Of a DNA stretch of 64,000 nucleotides, positions 35,130 to 47,334 are shown in pieces. The translations under genes were made by a program, and so were the position numbers. The DNA lies in assembly GCA_964030475.1 (NCBI GenBank), contig CAXIPT010000006.1, forward strand, positions 4,998,398 to 5,062,397. The letters run 5' to 3'. The stretch is from Tethya wilhelma (Eukaryota; Porifera; Demospongiae; Tethyida; Tethyidae). Within the stretch, counting starts at the first letter, position 1. Each line of letters begins with the position of its first letter. Under the pieces are notes generated by a model. That model saw only the letters and a program-made list of their open reading frames with translations. It was not told where the DNA came from and did not search any database.

Positions 35130-37328
35130 TCAAGGAATAGTCATTTTAAAGCGATATTTTGAAGAAGCATCTTCTGGTAGATAAGGGTACCACATGATGT
35201 AGTTAGTTCCCCAGATATTGTTGTAGATGTTGAAGGAAAAGCCTTTGGTCACATCTGGCTGTTCCATTGGAGTGGGAAATGGAGTTGGGTACCCAATACA
35301 AACAACACTGGTGTCCAGTGACTCAAACTTGAGCCCCTTCTCTCCATAGGCTATACCTCTATCACTGGCATGAAGATGCTTGCTGCCATTCTTCACCACA
35401 TCCAGCACTCCAATGTACTCTCCTAGTTTACTCACAGTCATTAGTGTAGGGTCTACCCCTTCTGGTTTGAAGTAGAGGGAGAGTGATTCAGGAATTCTAG
35501 TGGCAGTCTTATTCACAATGTAGAGAGTGATGTTTATCTGAATGGGTGTACCAGATACGGTGGTCTTTGGTACTGAGACTTGTGTCCATACTTGTTTAGG
35601 TGCTCCGTATTCTGTTGTAACGTTTGTTGATGGATCAAACACACCTTCAAGGAGGTATTCACATTTCTTAGTGTCCTCCTTTAACCAGAGAGCTTTGGGT
35701 GTTGCAGAGACATTGTATTTCTTCACTGATTTGGGCAAACCAGGTTTACCAAGATCAATCATTGCAAAGAAATCAACAAAATCGTAAACATACTCTTCAA
35801 AAAATGTAATGTAGTCGTCTCCTGTGAATGTTTGGTACTTGAATTGAGCAAGAGGGTGAGTACTATCAGCGTACACTTTCAGAGATTGGCTTCTGGTATC
35901 TTCGAGGTACTCTATTGCTCCATTCTTTGATGAAAAGCCCATTCTTAAGCTACCACAAGTCAAAATTCCCTCAACATGATCTGCCAGATAGTATTCTTCC
36001 GTGATAATGCCTCCATTGAAGGCCATTTTATTCACTCCCTGTTCAATCTTCGTTCGCAGTGGTGTGTTCTCATCCGTTTCAAGAATGTCCAGTGGAAATC
36101 CCCACTCTCGCTGTTCTATCCATGAGCCCATCGTTTCAAAAAAGTTCCGGTCGCGGATGTGTTTGTGAAATGCTTCATTCTCCCAGTTCTCTGTATCGTG
36201 AAGATACGAGAGGGTGTCCTTTGACCAGGTGTGTTCACCATTCTTTAATAGTAGGGTTGAGAACATCACCAGGCTTTCACTATCTGTGGAACAATCTCCG
36301 CTAGCGATACAACTTGATCTCTGTCTCATTACTTCTCTTGTAACAGCAGTCTTCCAAGGATCAGAGGCCACTCCGTGGATCCACGTGTCTCCAATTTCTC
36401 CAGTGAACACAGGAAGCTGAGACTTCACTGTTAAGAGTTTGTCCACATATGCATCATATCCTGAAGCAATGATCGTTGCTTTGGGAAAGAGACTCCTCAG
36501 TGTAGCATAGTTCTTTAGCACTTCTGCTACTGAAGGTGGACCAGTGTTGTCTTGTCTGATGGCAAATGCGAGTGCTTCTTGTAGCCCAGGTACAATAACC
36601 ATGCTATCTAAGTTCGGTCCATCGCTTCCTCCATAACCATGTGGGTGCCACATGCCTATCACCTCAGAATCAGATGTGGGGTCCTTCCATAAGAAAGCAC
36701 TTGGTACAGCTGGAGGCATGGAGACTTCATTCACACCGACTGTTAGTGCTTTGATGCCATTTCTGTCCATGATTGGAATGAGTGATCTTGTGGTGCCAGG
36801 AACGTCTCTTTGACTCATTGTTATCTTTGGTGGCAGTCCAAACTCTTTGTCTAGCATGTGAGTCAATTTGAACCCAAACTCTGCAAGAGACTCATCATAG
36901 AATTCCATTTCAGAATTGAAAGGAAAAGCGTGCCACACAATATCACCTCTCTTGACAGCTTCTCTGAAAGCCTTCACTGCAGAATCAGGGGGACAGGTTA
37001 ATTCATAACCAGCTGAGAAATTGCCACAGTTCAAGTAGACATAGACTAGAAAGGAGTGTGTGGTGAACACTAGCCGCTCTTCGCCGCCAAGAGCTCTCAG
37101 TTGGTTGGCATTTTCTATCGCGGCTGGAAAATGACCGAGAAAGTATTGATTGAGTATGTTGGAGATTGAACTTGAAAACCCAACATCCAGATGGCAGGAG
37201 GAGACCAGGTAGATGGTTGTAACATTGGAATCTTTAGCTCCCTCCGGCCGTGAGCTTGCTCCCAGTACAGTCAACCAAAGCACCAAACAACAGAATCTAC
37301 ACACGTGGCTATCCATTGCCACTCTCAA
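35130..37328 (-). CDS. GH38/DUF5054-like secreted glycosidase, copy 5 (intact, mosaic)
   Basis: Single exon, 732 residues, opposite in strand to copies 1-4 and converging with RNF113A (93 bp between stops). The N-terminus has a signal peptide (RFCCLVLWLTVLGASS). Shared blocks are present: SSCHLDVGF (H-x-D), WHAFPFNSEMEFYDESL, SQRDVPGTTRSLIP, MWHPHGYGG, and NGEHTWSKD (G to S in the last block). The gene is a patchwork. 35130-35858 is almost identical to the end of copy 1; ~35831-36700 is identical to the inverted fragment 31880-32750; 36560-36700 also matches copy 2; the N-terminal ~370 bp are unique. Function as for copy 2. An alternative methionine at codon 5 is equally possible. Confidence 0.8.
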   Translation of the reverse strand: MRVAMDSHVCRFCCLVLWLTVLGASSRPEGAKDSNVTTIYLVSSCHLDVGFSSSISNILNQYFLGHFPAAIENANQLRALGGEERLVFTTHSFLVYVYLNCGNFSAGYELTCPPDSAVKAFREAVKRGDIVWHAFPFNSEMEFYDESLAEFGFKLTHMLDKEFGLPPKITMSQRDVPGTTRSLIPIMDRNGIKALTVGVNEVSMPPAVPSAFLWKDPTSDSEVIGMWHPHGYGGSDGPNLDSMVIVPGLQEALAFAIRQDNTGPPSVAEVLKNYATLRSLFPKATIIASGYDAYVDKLLTVKSQLPVFTGEIGDTWIHGVASDPWKTAVTREVMRQRSSCIASGDCSTDSESLVMFSTLLLKNGEHTWSKDTLSYLHDTENWENEAFHKHIRDRNFFETMGSWIEQREWGFPLDILETDENTPLRTKIEQGVNKMAFNGGIITEEYYLADHVEGILTCGSLRMGFSSKNGAIEYLEDTRSQSLKVYADSTHPLAQFKYQTFTGDDYITFFEEYVYDFVDFFAMIDLGKPGLPKSVKKYNVSATPKALWLKEDTKKCEYLLEGVFDPSTNVTTEYGAPKQVWTQVSVPKTTVSGTPIQINITLYIVNKTATRIPESLSLYFKPEGVDPTLMTVSKLGEYIGVLDVVKNGSKHLHASDRGIAYGEKGLKFESLDTSVVCIGYPTPFPTPMEQPDVTKGFSFNIYNNIWGTNYIMWYPYLPEDASSKYRFKMTIP

Positions 37329-37406
37329 AAAAAGAAAAAAAAAGCATTAATCTTGCACACAGTTATGATAAAAGGTCAAAGGTAACAATAACAACAAAAA
37401 ATTAAG

Positions 37407-38045
37407 CTAGCTCTCCAGTGATAATTTTTCCTGAGAGAAGAAGGTTCTCAACAAGGGTTCAATGGGTTCGTCACATCTCCTGATCTGTTTCTCCACAGCT
37501 CCCATGAGGTCCACCCTAGCTCCCCTGTTCACCCCTCTCGTCACAGTCCGGGACCTAAAGGAGGAAGGAGACACAAAATAAACTTTCATCAAAACCTGTT
37601 TAGTGCCTCATTTCCAGATTTATTCCACAAGAACATTATTATTTCTGTAGGTCAAACTCAAACCTACTTTGATCCATTGTCTTGTGGCATTAGACTGATT
37701 TGCAGAGATTCACAGTTGTACAGATAGAGCATCTCTTCAAGAATATCAACAGCTGGGCAAAGAAAGTTTCATAGTTAAGGAGATACCCCCACCCAGAACA
37801 CTGCCATGGAGATAACTCAAGATAGTGTATGTACATATGTATATGTTCAATAGGATACTGATAATGTATTTAAAGAATTCGGGGAAATTGAATTTTCTTC
37901 TCTTCTGGATGGTCGTGATGATCCCAGCGAAGATCTCCTCCTCTTGAGGCCAGTTGTACTGCACCAACACCAACAGCTGCCCCAGGGCTTTCTCGTTCTT
38001 AGCACTAGAGAAGGCAACATCCTACATGGAGAGGGGGGAGAGAGA

Positions 38046-38076
<31 letters not shown>

Positions 38077-38661
38077 GGGGAGAGAGAGAGAGGGGGGGAG
38101 GGAGAGAGAGTTTTATTTCTGTGAATAATGGCAATGCCGTGAACTTTACCTTGAGTGTCCTGATGATGACTTGAATGCAGTATGGTAGCAACTCTTCAGC
38201 CGAACAGCTAAGTAGCTGAAGACGGCGTGCTGCATGTGTGTCATCAAAATGATAGAAAAATTACTATGTAATCGATCTACTAAACAGTCAATCTTTTACA
38301 GCATAAGAAAAGCTCCTACCAGCATTACCGGTGGTTGGTTTCTGCTGAGCCAGCAGTGAAGTGGAGGAAGGAGAATGACTTGTAGTGGTCTTCTTTCCAC
38401 TGGAACTGGAAATGGGAACCAGACTGATCACCTCGCTGGCATAGGTGCAGGAATCCTGGAGAGAAACAAAGATGGTGTAAGACAGTAACTGTTCATCTTG
38501 TCTTGTGAAGTAGCTAGTGTACGAGAAACGAGTATGGTTTGTTGGATTTACTTACAGTGACATCTCCCACCATCACAGAGCAGTTGACGATCTGAACCAC
38601 AAACCTCAGGGACATTGGCTGCACATTAAAGATTAGAGTTATTCATCAAAGAGCATCTTAG

Positions 38662-38698
<37 letters not shown>

Positions 38699-41600
38699 CA
38701 CACACACACACACACGGCATTAAACGTACATAAGGATCTTCTAAAATCACTGAGTATCTTAACGTTTACAGCATTATTATATAAGGATCTTCTCTTGTGT
38801 CACTAACCAGACTCTTGTCCTCTTCCTTGACTTTCTGCCATTCGTGTCTCAATATTTGCATCGCCAGGTTGTGATCACCCTAGCCAGTTGGATCACAAGT
38901 AGTCCAGAGATGAAAGTGTAGTTATACACTCACAAGAAAGTATTCTTTCACGATACCTTATAAAGAGCCATATCGGACCGAAATGAACTAAGCCACGCCC
39001 ACTCAAATGCCCCCCACTGCTGACACAGACGAGAGAACTCTACGTTCACACATCATTTCATGACAGTATGTGTGTGCGTGAGTGTGTGAAGGTGTGAGGG
39101 TGTGAGAGTGTGAGGGTGTGAGGGTATGTGTGTGTGTGAGGGTGTGAGGGTATATATGTGTGAGGGTATGTGTGTGTGTATGTGTGAGGGTGTGATGCTC
39201 ATACCTCCTCTGTAGGTGACGTTGGACTGAAGGAAGTCCCAGCAATTAATGGCCACAAAGAAGCTCTCCACAATGTGCTGGTCTTGCTGACGAGATCCTG
39301 AGAGAAGACACCAACAAGACAACATGACTGAGTTGAAAGTTAAATTATTAACAAGTAGTAAAAATTTCAAAAAAATAAGCAGTGTATGGGCAGTGGATTA
39401 AAGTATTGGAACAAGGAATGGTCCCAATTTCAGCACATGATTTCATTTTATCCCTCATGCATAGCTATTATTGTCATAAATGGTTCAAAGAATGATCTGT
39501 ACTTGAATAGCTTATCAGTATCACATCACATGGTTCAAATTCCTGCCAATCTTATCACTTGGCTAAAAAGTGGAATAAAGTATAGCAGGCAGGANTTACC
39601 ATAACTGTAGCCATTTCTGATGAGTGAGTCGAGGGGTAGACTAGCTTGGAGGCCTTCCATTGACGGAGAGCCTGTCGTCTCCTCCTCCCCAGGAGCTACC
39701 TCACTAGGACCACCACCACCACCGCCATCACTAGTTGCAGGGTCCGCCTACAGCAATAACGTAGGCTAGATATTTATATGGGGGCAAAAACAAAGGCAAT
39801 ACAAAACGACTATTGTCCGTATTGAATATACACTATCCAAACTACTCACCATGGTCTTTAACACTGAGATTTTGTTGACCGCCAGTACAGCTATAGCTAC
39901 GTGATGACGTGTAGCTGAGCTGTTGAATTTTAAATTTTTCACAATTTAACGGATATTTAGAACAAAAATTATAGCAAGATGTAGTCATAGATGTAGTAGA
40001 GAAAAGTAGAAACCCTCTTAGCATTTCAACTGGAATAGGAATTACGTTAAGTGTTAATGTAGGAAGTTGCAGGAAGTTTAGGTTTGGAGGAGGACAGCTT
40101 TGATGACGGTGCTTTGGAGGAGGGCAGCTTTGATGACGATGCTTTGGAGGAGGGCAGCTTTCAGTGATGACGGTGCTTTGGAGGAGGGAGGCTGAAACTT
40201 GTGTTGGGGCTGAGGTGGAGGGTTGATAGTCACAGGTGGTGGATTTGCTATATATACATGCATACATGACATTGTAGATAAAATTAGATTGAGGACAAAA
40301 TGATGTATGGCTTACCGTGCCAGCCACAAGCACTGCTTGAAGATACAGCACTAAGTCAGGCATCAAGTACTTGAATGTAGATTAAGTACCTGAGAGAATG
40401 CTCCTATTTCCGTGGAAAGCAATCGAGAAACCAACATAACCTAATTCCTCCAGTTCATCAAACTGTTTAACAAAAAACATATCACTAAAACTAGTGGAGA
40501 ACCCAAGAACTTTTTCTCATTAAAACTAGTGGAGAACCCAAGAACCTTTTCCTACTAAAACTAGTGGAGAACCCAAGAACCTTTCCCACTAAAACTAGTG
40601 GAGAACCCAAGAACCTTTTCACTAGTGGAGCGGAACCCAAGAACCTTTTCCCACTAAAACTAGTGGAGAACCCAAGAACTTTTTCCCACTAAAACTAGTG
40701 GAGAACCGAGAACCTTTTCCCATCAAAACTACTGGAGAACCCGAGAACCTTTCCAACTAAAACTAGTGGAGAACCAAAGAACCTTTCCCACTAAAACTAG
40801 TGGAGAACCCAAGAACCTTTTCCCATTAAAACTACTGGAGAACCCTTCCCACTAAAACTAGTGGAGAACCTAAGAACCTTTGATTTTCATCAAAATTTAA
40901 ATCTGAAAATAAACCATATGATTTGAAAGTTCTCTTTGTGCTGATCACAATGGTACCGATCCCAGCTCAATTCGACCTTCCTAGGCTGAGATATTCTTGA
41001 TAATGTGTTGAGAACCTATACCATCATACAGTGATGAGAAACCAAGAACCTAAAACCATCATACGTGATGGGAAACCAAGAACCCAGTAACACATTACCA
41101 GGCCTATATCTCAGCCTAGGAAGGTCATATTGAGATGGGACTGGCACCACTGTGGTCAGAGTGATGAGATCTTTCAAATGATATGGTTTACTTGTGAAAT
41201 TGAAAAATGGTAATTTTTGTCAAAATCACACTTGACCAAAGGCATCCATGGTTTTTGATGATTTTCATCAAAATTTAAATCTGGCATCAAAATATATCAT
41301 TTGAAAGATCTCTTTGTGCTGATCACAATGGTACCAATCCCAGCTCAATACGACCTTCCTAGGCTGAGATATTCTTGATAATGTGTTGAGAACCTAAACC
41401 ATCATACAGTGATGAGAAACCAAGAACCTAAAACCATCACACGTGATGAGAAACCAAGAACCCATCAACACATTACCAGGCCTATCTCAGCCTAGGAAGG
41501 TCGTATTGAGATGGGACTGGCACCACTTTGGTTAGAGTGATGAGAGCTTTCAAATGATATGGTTTACTTGTAAAATTGGAAAATGGTAATTTTTGTCAAA

Positions 41601-44600
41601 ATCGCACGTGACCAAAGGCTATAATCCATGTTTTTTGATGATTTTCATCAAAATTTAAATCTAGCATCAAAATACATCATTTGAAAGATCTCTTTGTGCT
41701 AATCACAATGGTACCAATCCCAGCTCAATACGACCTTCCTATGCTGAGATATTCTCTATAATGTGTTGAGAACCTATACCATCATACAGTGATGAGAAAC
41801 CAAGAACCTAAAACCATCATACGTGATGAGAAACCAAGAACCCAGCAACACATTACCAGGCCTATCTCAGCCTAGGAAGGTCGTATTGAGATGGGACTGG
41901 CACCATTGTGGTCAGAGTGATGAGAGCTTTCAAATGATATGGTTTACTTGTGAAATTGGAAAATGGTAATTTTTGTCAAAATCGCACTTGACCAAAGGCT
42001 ATAATCCATGGTTTTTGATGATTTTCATCAAAATTTAAATCTGGCAATAAACCATATCATTTGAAAGATCTCTTTGTGCTGATCACAATGGTACCAATCC
42101 CAGCTCAATACGACCTTCCTAGGCTGAGATATTCTTGATAATGTGTTGAGAACCTATACCATCATACAGTGATGAGAAACCAAGAACCTAAAACCATCAT
42201 ACGTGATGAGAAACCAAGAACCCAGCAACACATTACCAGGCCTATCTCAGCCTAGGAAGGTCGTATTGAGATGGGACTGGCACCATTGTGGTCAGAGTGA
42301 TGAGAGCTTTCAAATGATATGGTTTACTTGTGAAATTGGAAAATGGTAATTTTTGTCAAAATCGCACTTGACCAAAGGCTATAATCCATGGTTTTTGATG
42401 ATTTTCATCAAAATTTAAATCTGGCAATAAACCATACCATTTGAAAGATCTCTTTGTGCTGATCACAATGGTACCAATCCCAGCTCAATACGACCTTCCT
42501 AGGCTGAGATATTCTTGATAATGTGTTGAGAACCTATACCATCATACAGTGATGAGAAACCAAGAACCTAAAACCATCATACGTGATGAGAAACCAAGAA
42601 CCCAGCAACACATTACCAGGCCTATCTCAGCCTAGGAAGGTCGTATTGAGATGGGACTGGCACCATTGTGGTCAGAGTGATGAGAGCTTTCAAATGATAT
42701 GGTTTACTTGTGAAATTGGAAAATGGTAATTTTTGTCAAAATCGCACTTGACCAAAGGCTATAATCCATGGTTTTTGATGATTTTCATCAAAATTTAAAT
42801 CTGGCAATAAACCATACCATTTGAAAGATCTCTTTGTGCTGATCACAATGGTACCAATCCCAGCTCAATACGACCTTCCTAGGCTGAGATATTCTTGATA
42901 ATGTGTTGAGAACCTATACCATCATACAGTGATGAGAAACCAAGAACCTAAAACCATCATACGTGATGAGAAACCAAGAACCCAGCAACACATTACCAGG
43001 CCTATCTCAGCCTAGGAAGGTCGTATTGAGATGGGACTGGCACCATTGTGGTCAGAGTGATGAGAGCTTTCAAATGATATGGTTTACTTGTGAAATTGGA
43101 AAATGGTAATTTTTGTCAAAATCGCACTTGACCAAAGGCTATAATCCATGGTTTTTGATGATTTTCATCAAAATTTAAATCTGGCAATAAACCATACCAT
43201 TTGAAAGATCTCTTTGTGCTGATCACAATGGTACCAATCCCAGCTCAATACGACCTTCCTAGGCTGAGATATTCTTGATAATGTGTTGAGAACCTATACC
43301 ATCATACAGTGATGAGAAACCAAGAACCTAAAACCATCATACGTGATGAGAAACCAAGAACCCAGCAACACATTACCAGGCCTATCTCAGCCTAGGAAGG
43401 TCGTATTGAGATGGGACTGGCACCATTGTGGTCAGAGTGATGAGAGCTTTCAAATGATATGGTTTACTTGTGAAATTGGAAAATGGTAATTTTTGTCAAA
43501 ATCGCACTTGACCAAAGGCTATAATCCATGGTTTTTGATGATTTTCATCAAAATTTAAATCTGGCAATAAACCATATCATTTGAAAGATCTCTTTGTGCT
43601 GATCACAATGGTACCAATCCCAGCTCAATACGACCTTCCTAGGCTGAGATATTCTTGATAATGTGTTGAGAACCTATACCATCATACAGTGATGAGAAAC
43701 CAAGAACCTAAAACCATCATACGTGATGAGAAACCAAGAACCCAGCAACACATTACCAGGCCTATCTCAGCCTAGGAAGGTCGTATTGAGATGGGACTGG
43801 CACCATTGTGGTCAGAGTGATGAGAGCTTTCAAATGATATGGTTTACTTGTGAAATTGGAAAATGGTAATTTTTGTCAAAATCGCACTTGACCAAAGGCT
43901 ATAATCCATGGTTTTTGATGATTTTCATCAAAATTTAAATCTGGCAATAAACCATACCATTTGAAAGATCTCTTTGTGCTGATCACAATGGTACCAATCC
44001 CAGCTCAATACGACCTTCCTAGGCTGAGATATTCTTGATAATGTGTTGAGAACCTATACCATCATACAGTGATGAGAAACCAAGAACCTAAAACCATCAT
44101 ACGTGATGAGAAACCAAGAACCCAGCAACACATTACCAGGCCTATCTCAGCCTAGGAAGGTCGTATTGAGATGGGACTGGCACCATTGTGGTCAGAGTGA
44201 TGAGAGCTTTCAAATGATATGGTTTACTTGTGAAATTGGAAAATGGTAATTTTTGTCAAAATCGCACTTGATCAAAGGCTATAATCCATGTTTTTTTTGA
44301 TGATTTTCATCAAAATTCAAATCTGGAAATAAACCATTTAATTTGAAAGTTCTCTTTGTGCTGATCACAATGGTACCGATCCCAGCTCAATTAATACGTC
44401 CTTCCTAGGCTGAGACATTCTTGATAATGTGTTGAGAACCTATACCATCATACAGTGATGATGAGAAACCAAGAACCTAAAACCATCATACGTGATGAGA
44501 AACCAGGAACCCAGCAACACATTACCAAGCCTATCTCAGCCTAGGAAGGTCATATTGAAATGGGACTGGCACCATTGTGGTCAGAGTGATGAGAGCTTTC

Positions 44601-46405
44601 AAATGATATGGTTTACTTGTGAAATTGGAAAATGTTAGTTTTGTCAAAATCGTACTTAACCAATGGTACATAAATTTGTACACCCTTCAAAATTTGAGAG
44701 TGTAAAAATTTGTATACTCTTCGTAATTTTGGAGGTGTACAAATTTGTACACCTCATAGATATGCAACATTTCACTTTGTTTAGCTAAAATTTTCTTACA
44801 TTCTAAAGATAATAATTTTTTCTGGCAAAAGCAGCATGTTATTTTTTAGCAATTTTTTTTCAGTTTTAATTTTAAAAATGTCGAAATTTACCAAAAAGTC
44901 TACAAAATTTAGCAAGCCCTATTTCATAAACGGAAGGGTAATTTCATAATGTGTTTATACTGTGACAGTGAACTGTGAACTACTGTGTATACTGTATACT
45001 ATATATTGTGAACTGTATTACTGTATACTGTATACTGTATACTGTATATTGTATACTGTATTACTGTATTACTGTATACTGGTCTTTCAAATTCTAGTCA
45101 AATTCTCCAACCACTGCTGGAGTGCTGTAGGTGTTCCTAGAAACCCATGTTACCTGTCTGTACGTTCAAGTAGGCCTGGTAGTGGGAATCCTCCATTTTA
45201 CGTCTCTTGGAAGGTCTAGAGAAATACGAGAAAAACGACATTTCCACATCTCATCACTATGACATCTACTGTAAATACTGTATTGTATATTTTTTTCAAA
45301 GTTTAAGTTTTAACACCTGTCCATTATTTAAAACATGGATTGTGTCTACTACATTGTAGACCATACAGCCTTGTCGATAATTACTGCATTGTAATCGAAA
45401 CTTTGCCCACAGATTCTCCACCAGAGGTGGAGGGCCATTACAACACTCACTTTTCTGCATCCCCGTGTTGTTTCGGAGTGCCTTCTTCTATCAGGATCCA
45501 AGGAGGCCTAGGAGAGGCAGCGGTAGAGGGCTTTGATGAACCTACATACACAGTGTGTGTATGTGTGTGTGAATGACTATATATAGGAATCATGTACCGT
45601 ATAGCGTGAAATTTTCATAGATCAATTTTGTATAAATCGGTAAAAGAGCGCTAGAAAAATTTGCTCAGTTTTAAATTTAATACATGTGATGCACATTCGT
45701 ATTATGCATAATGTCAAAGTTAAATTTACGCAGTTTTAAATTTCGTATATTCAAACGGAATACGAAAAATATGAAAATTTGCACCATACAAAATTTCCCA
45801 CTCTACGGTACTCATAACTGAGCTCTATCCATGGACATTCAGATGCAATGATCATTGTCACTTACCTTCTGTCGGGAAGAGCATGCCACAGCAATACTCC
45901 CAGGCCATCTCAAAGAACAGAAAGGCTGATATGTAGAAGCAAGCAATGGCTACTGTTCTTGGTGCTTCAAACTTTTGCACATTTGGTGTGTAACCGGAAA
46001 TCTTTTCCAGACCATGCCACCGAACATTGGCTGCTCTAAATAATGAGAAACATAGAAACATTGAAAAATTGAAACATTAAACATTGAAAATTAAACATTT
46101 AACATTCCACACTCGACAATCAACACTCAACATTAAAACATTGAACATTTAAAGATTTAATATATATAAAAAGATTAGACATTTAACATTCGACACTCGA
46201 CATTGAACATTAAATAAAAGATTAATGCATGATTATAGATTGAGGCTTAAAGATATGCAAGTATCAGAATGGGACACAATCTTACAGATGTGGTCCGATC
46301 TGTGTGCTAAGGAGCACATCTCTCCAGCCACACTTCTCAGCTGTCATCATAAAGAGTCGATAGAGCTTCTCCCAACCTTTCTTGCCGGCCTGAGGATGAG
46401 CTGGT

Positions 46406-46450
<45 letters not shown>

Positions 46451-47277
46451 CAAAACTTGTGAGCAATAAGGAAACGGTACTGAAACAAGATTTGTAATAC
46501 CAAGAATACTCTTTGTAATACACTCTTACTTGCTACCATACATCCATCACATATCATCACCCTAACCGCTTATCAGACCACACCCCCTTTAGTGAACATT
46601 ACATGTATAACCTGAAGAGCTGGAAGGAGCCTGGTAACGAGGCTAACATGACCACGCTAAGCCTCGTTCCCAGGCTGCTCATATTCAAAAATGCGAGGGA
46701 ATAAGGCTAATATGCACATGTATAACCCCCAAAAGTTGAAGCATCATGCATCGATACGTAGACATATATAGGTATGTACTGCAAACTTTACTGCTAAGTT
46801 GATTAAAACCTAACAAAATTTAACCAAGTCCATCTGGTTTGAGAATGCCAGTAGAAAAATTTTAATAACTTTCTAAATATCCAACCGATTTCAAAATTTC
46901 AAGCACCATTGGAAAGCACTTGTTCTCACCGTTCTTTTGGTTGCTTTTCCAGCTTCCTACACCTTACCAGTCAAAAGTCTACACCTTACCATTCAAAAGT
47001 TAGCTATTTTGCCCCATATAAAAAGCATTACATGAATCTCATTATTTCATTTCCAGCAGCATTCTCAAACCAGATAGACTTTAGTCCCTACCTCTCCCCA
47101 GTAGCTGGTGCTCTGCAGTGATGGTGGTGTAGTAGCAGGCCACTGACTCCAGCCACTGGCACATGTGACTGGTCTTGAGGGTCATCGCAGAGCCGTTGGT
47201 GCGACTGATTGGACGCTCAATCTGGATGTCATGTGACTCGGCCAACATGGGAATGACATCGCTGACTGTGGATTACA

Positions 47278-47334
<57 letters not shown>

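Noticed and set aside
40480..44640. CRISPR-like array of regularly spaced repeats
   Set aside because: Units of ~35 and 380 bp are directly contiguous without unique spacers, and the context is an animal intron.
44962..45576. Plus-strand frames at 44962-45219 and 45340-45576
   Set aside because: They are made of tactgtat repeats or are the reverse of INTS10 exons 45154-45214 and 45451-45541.
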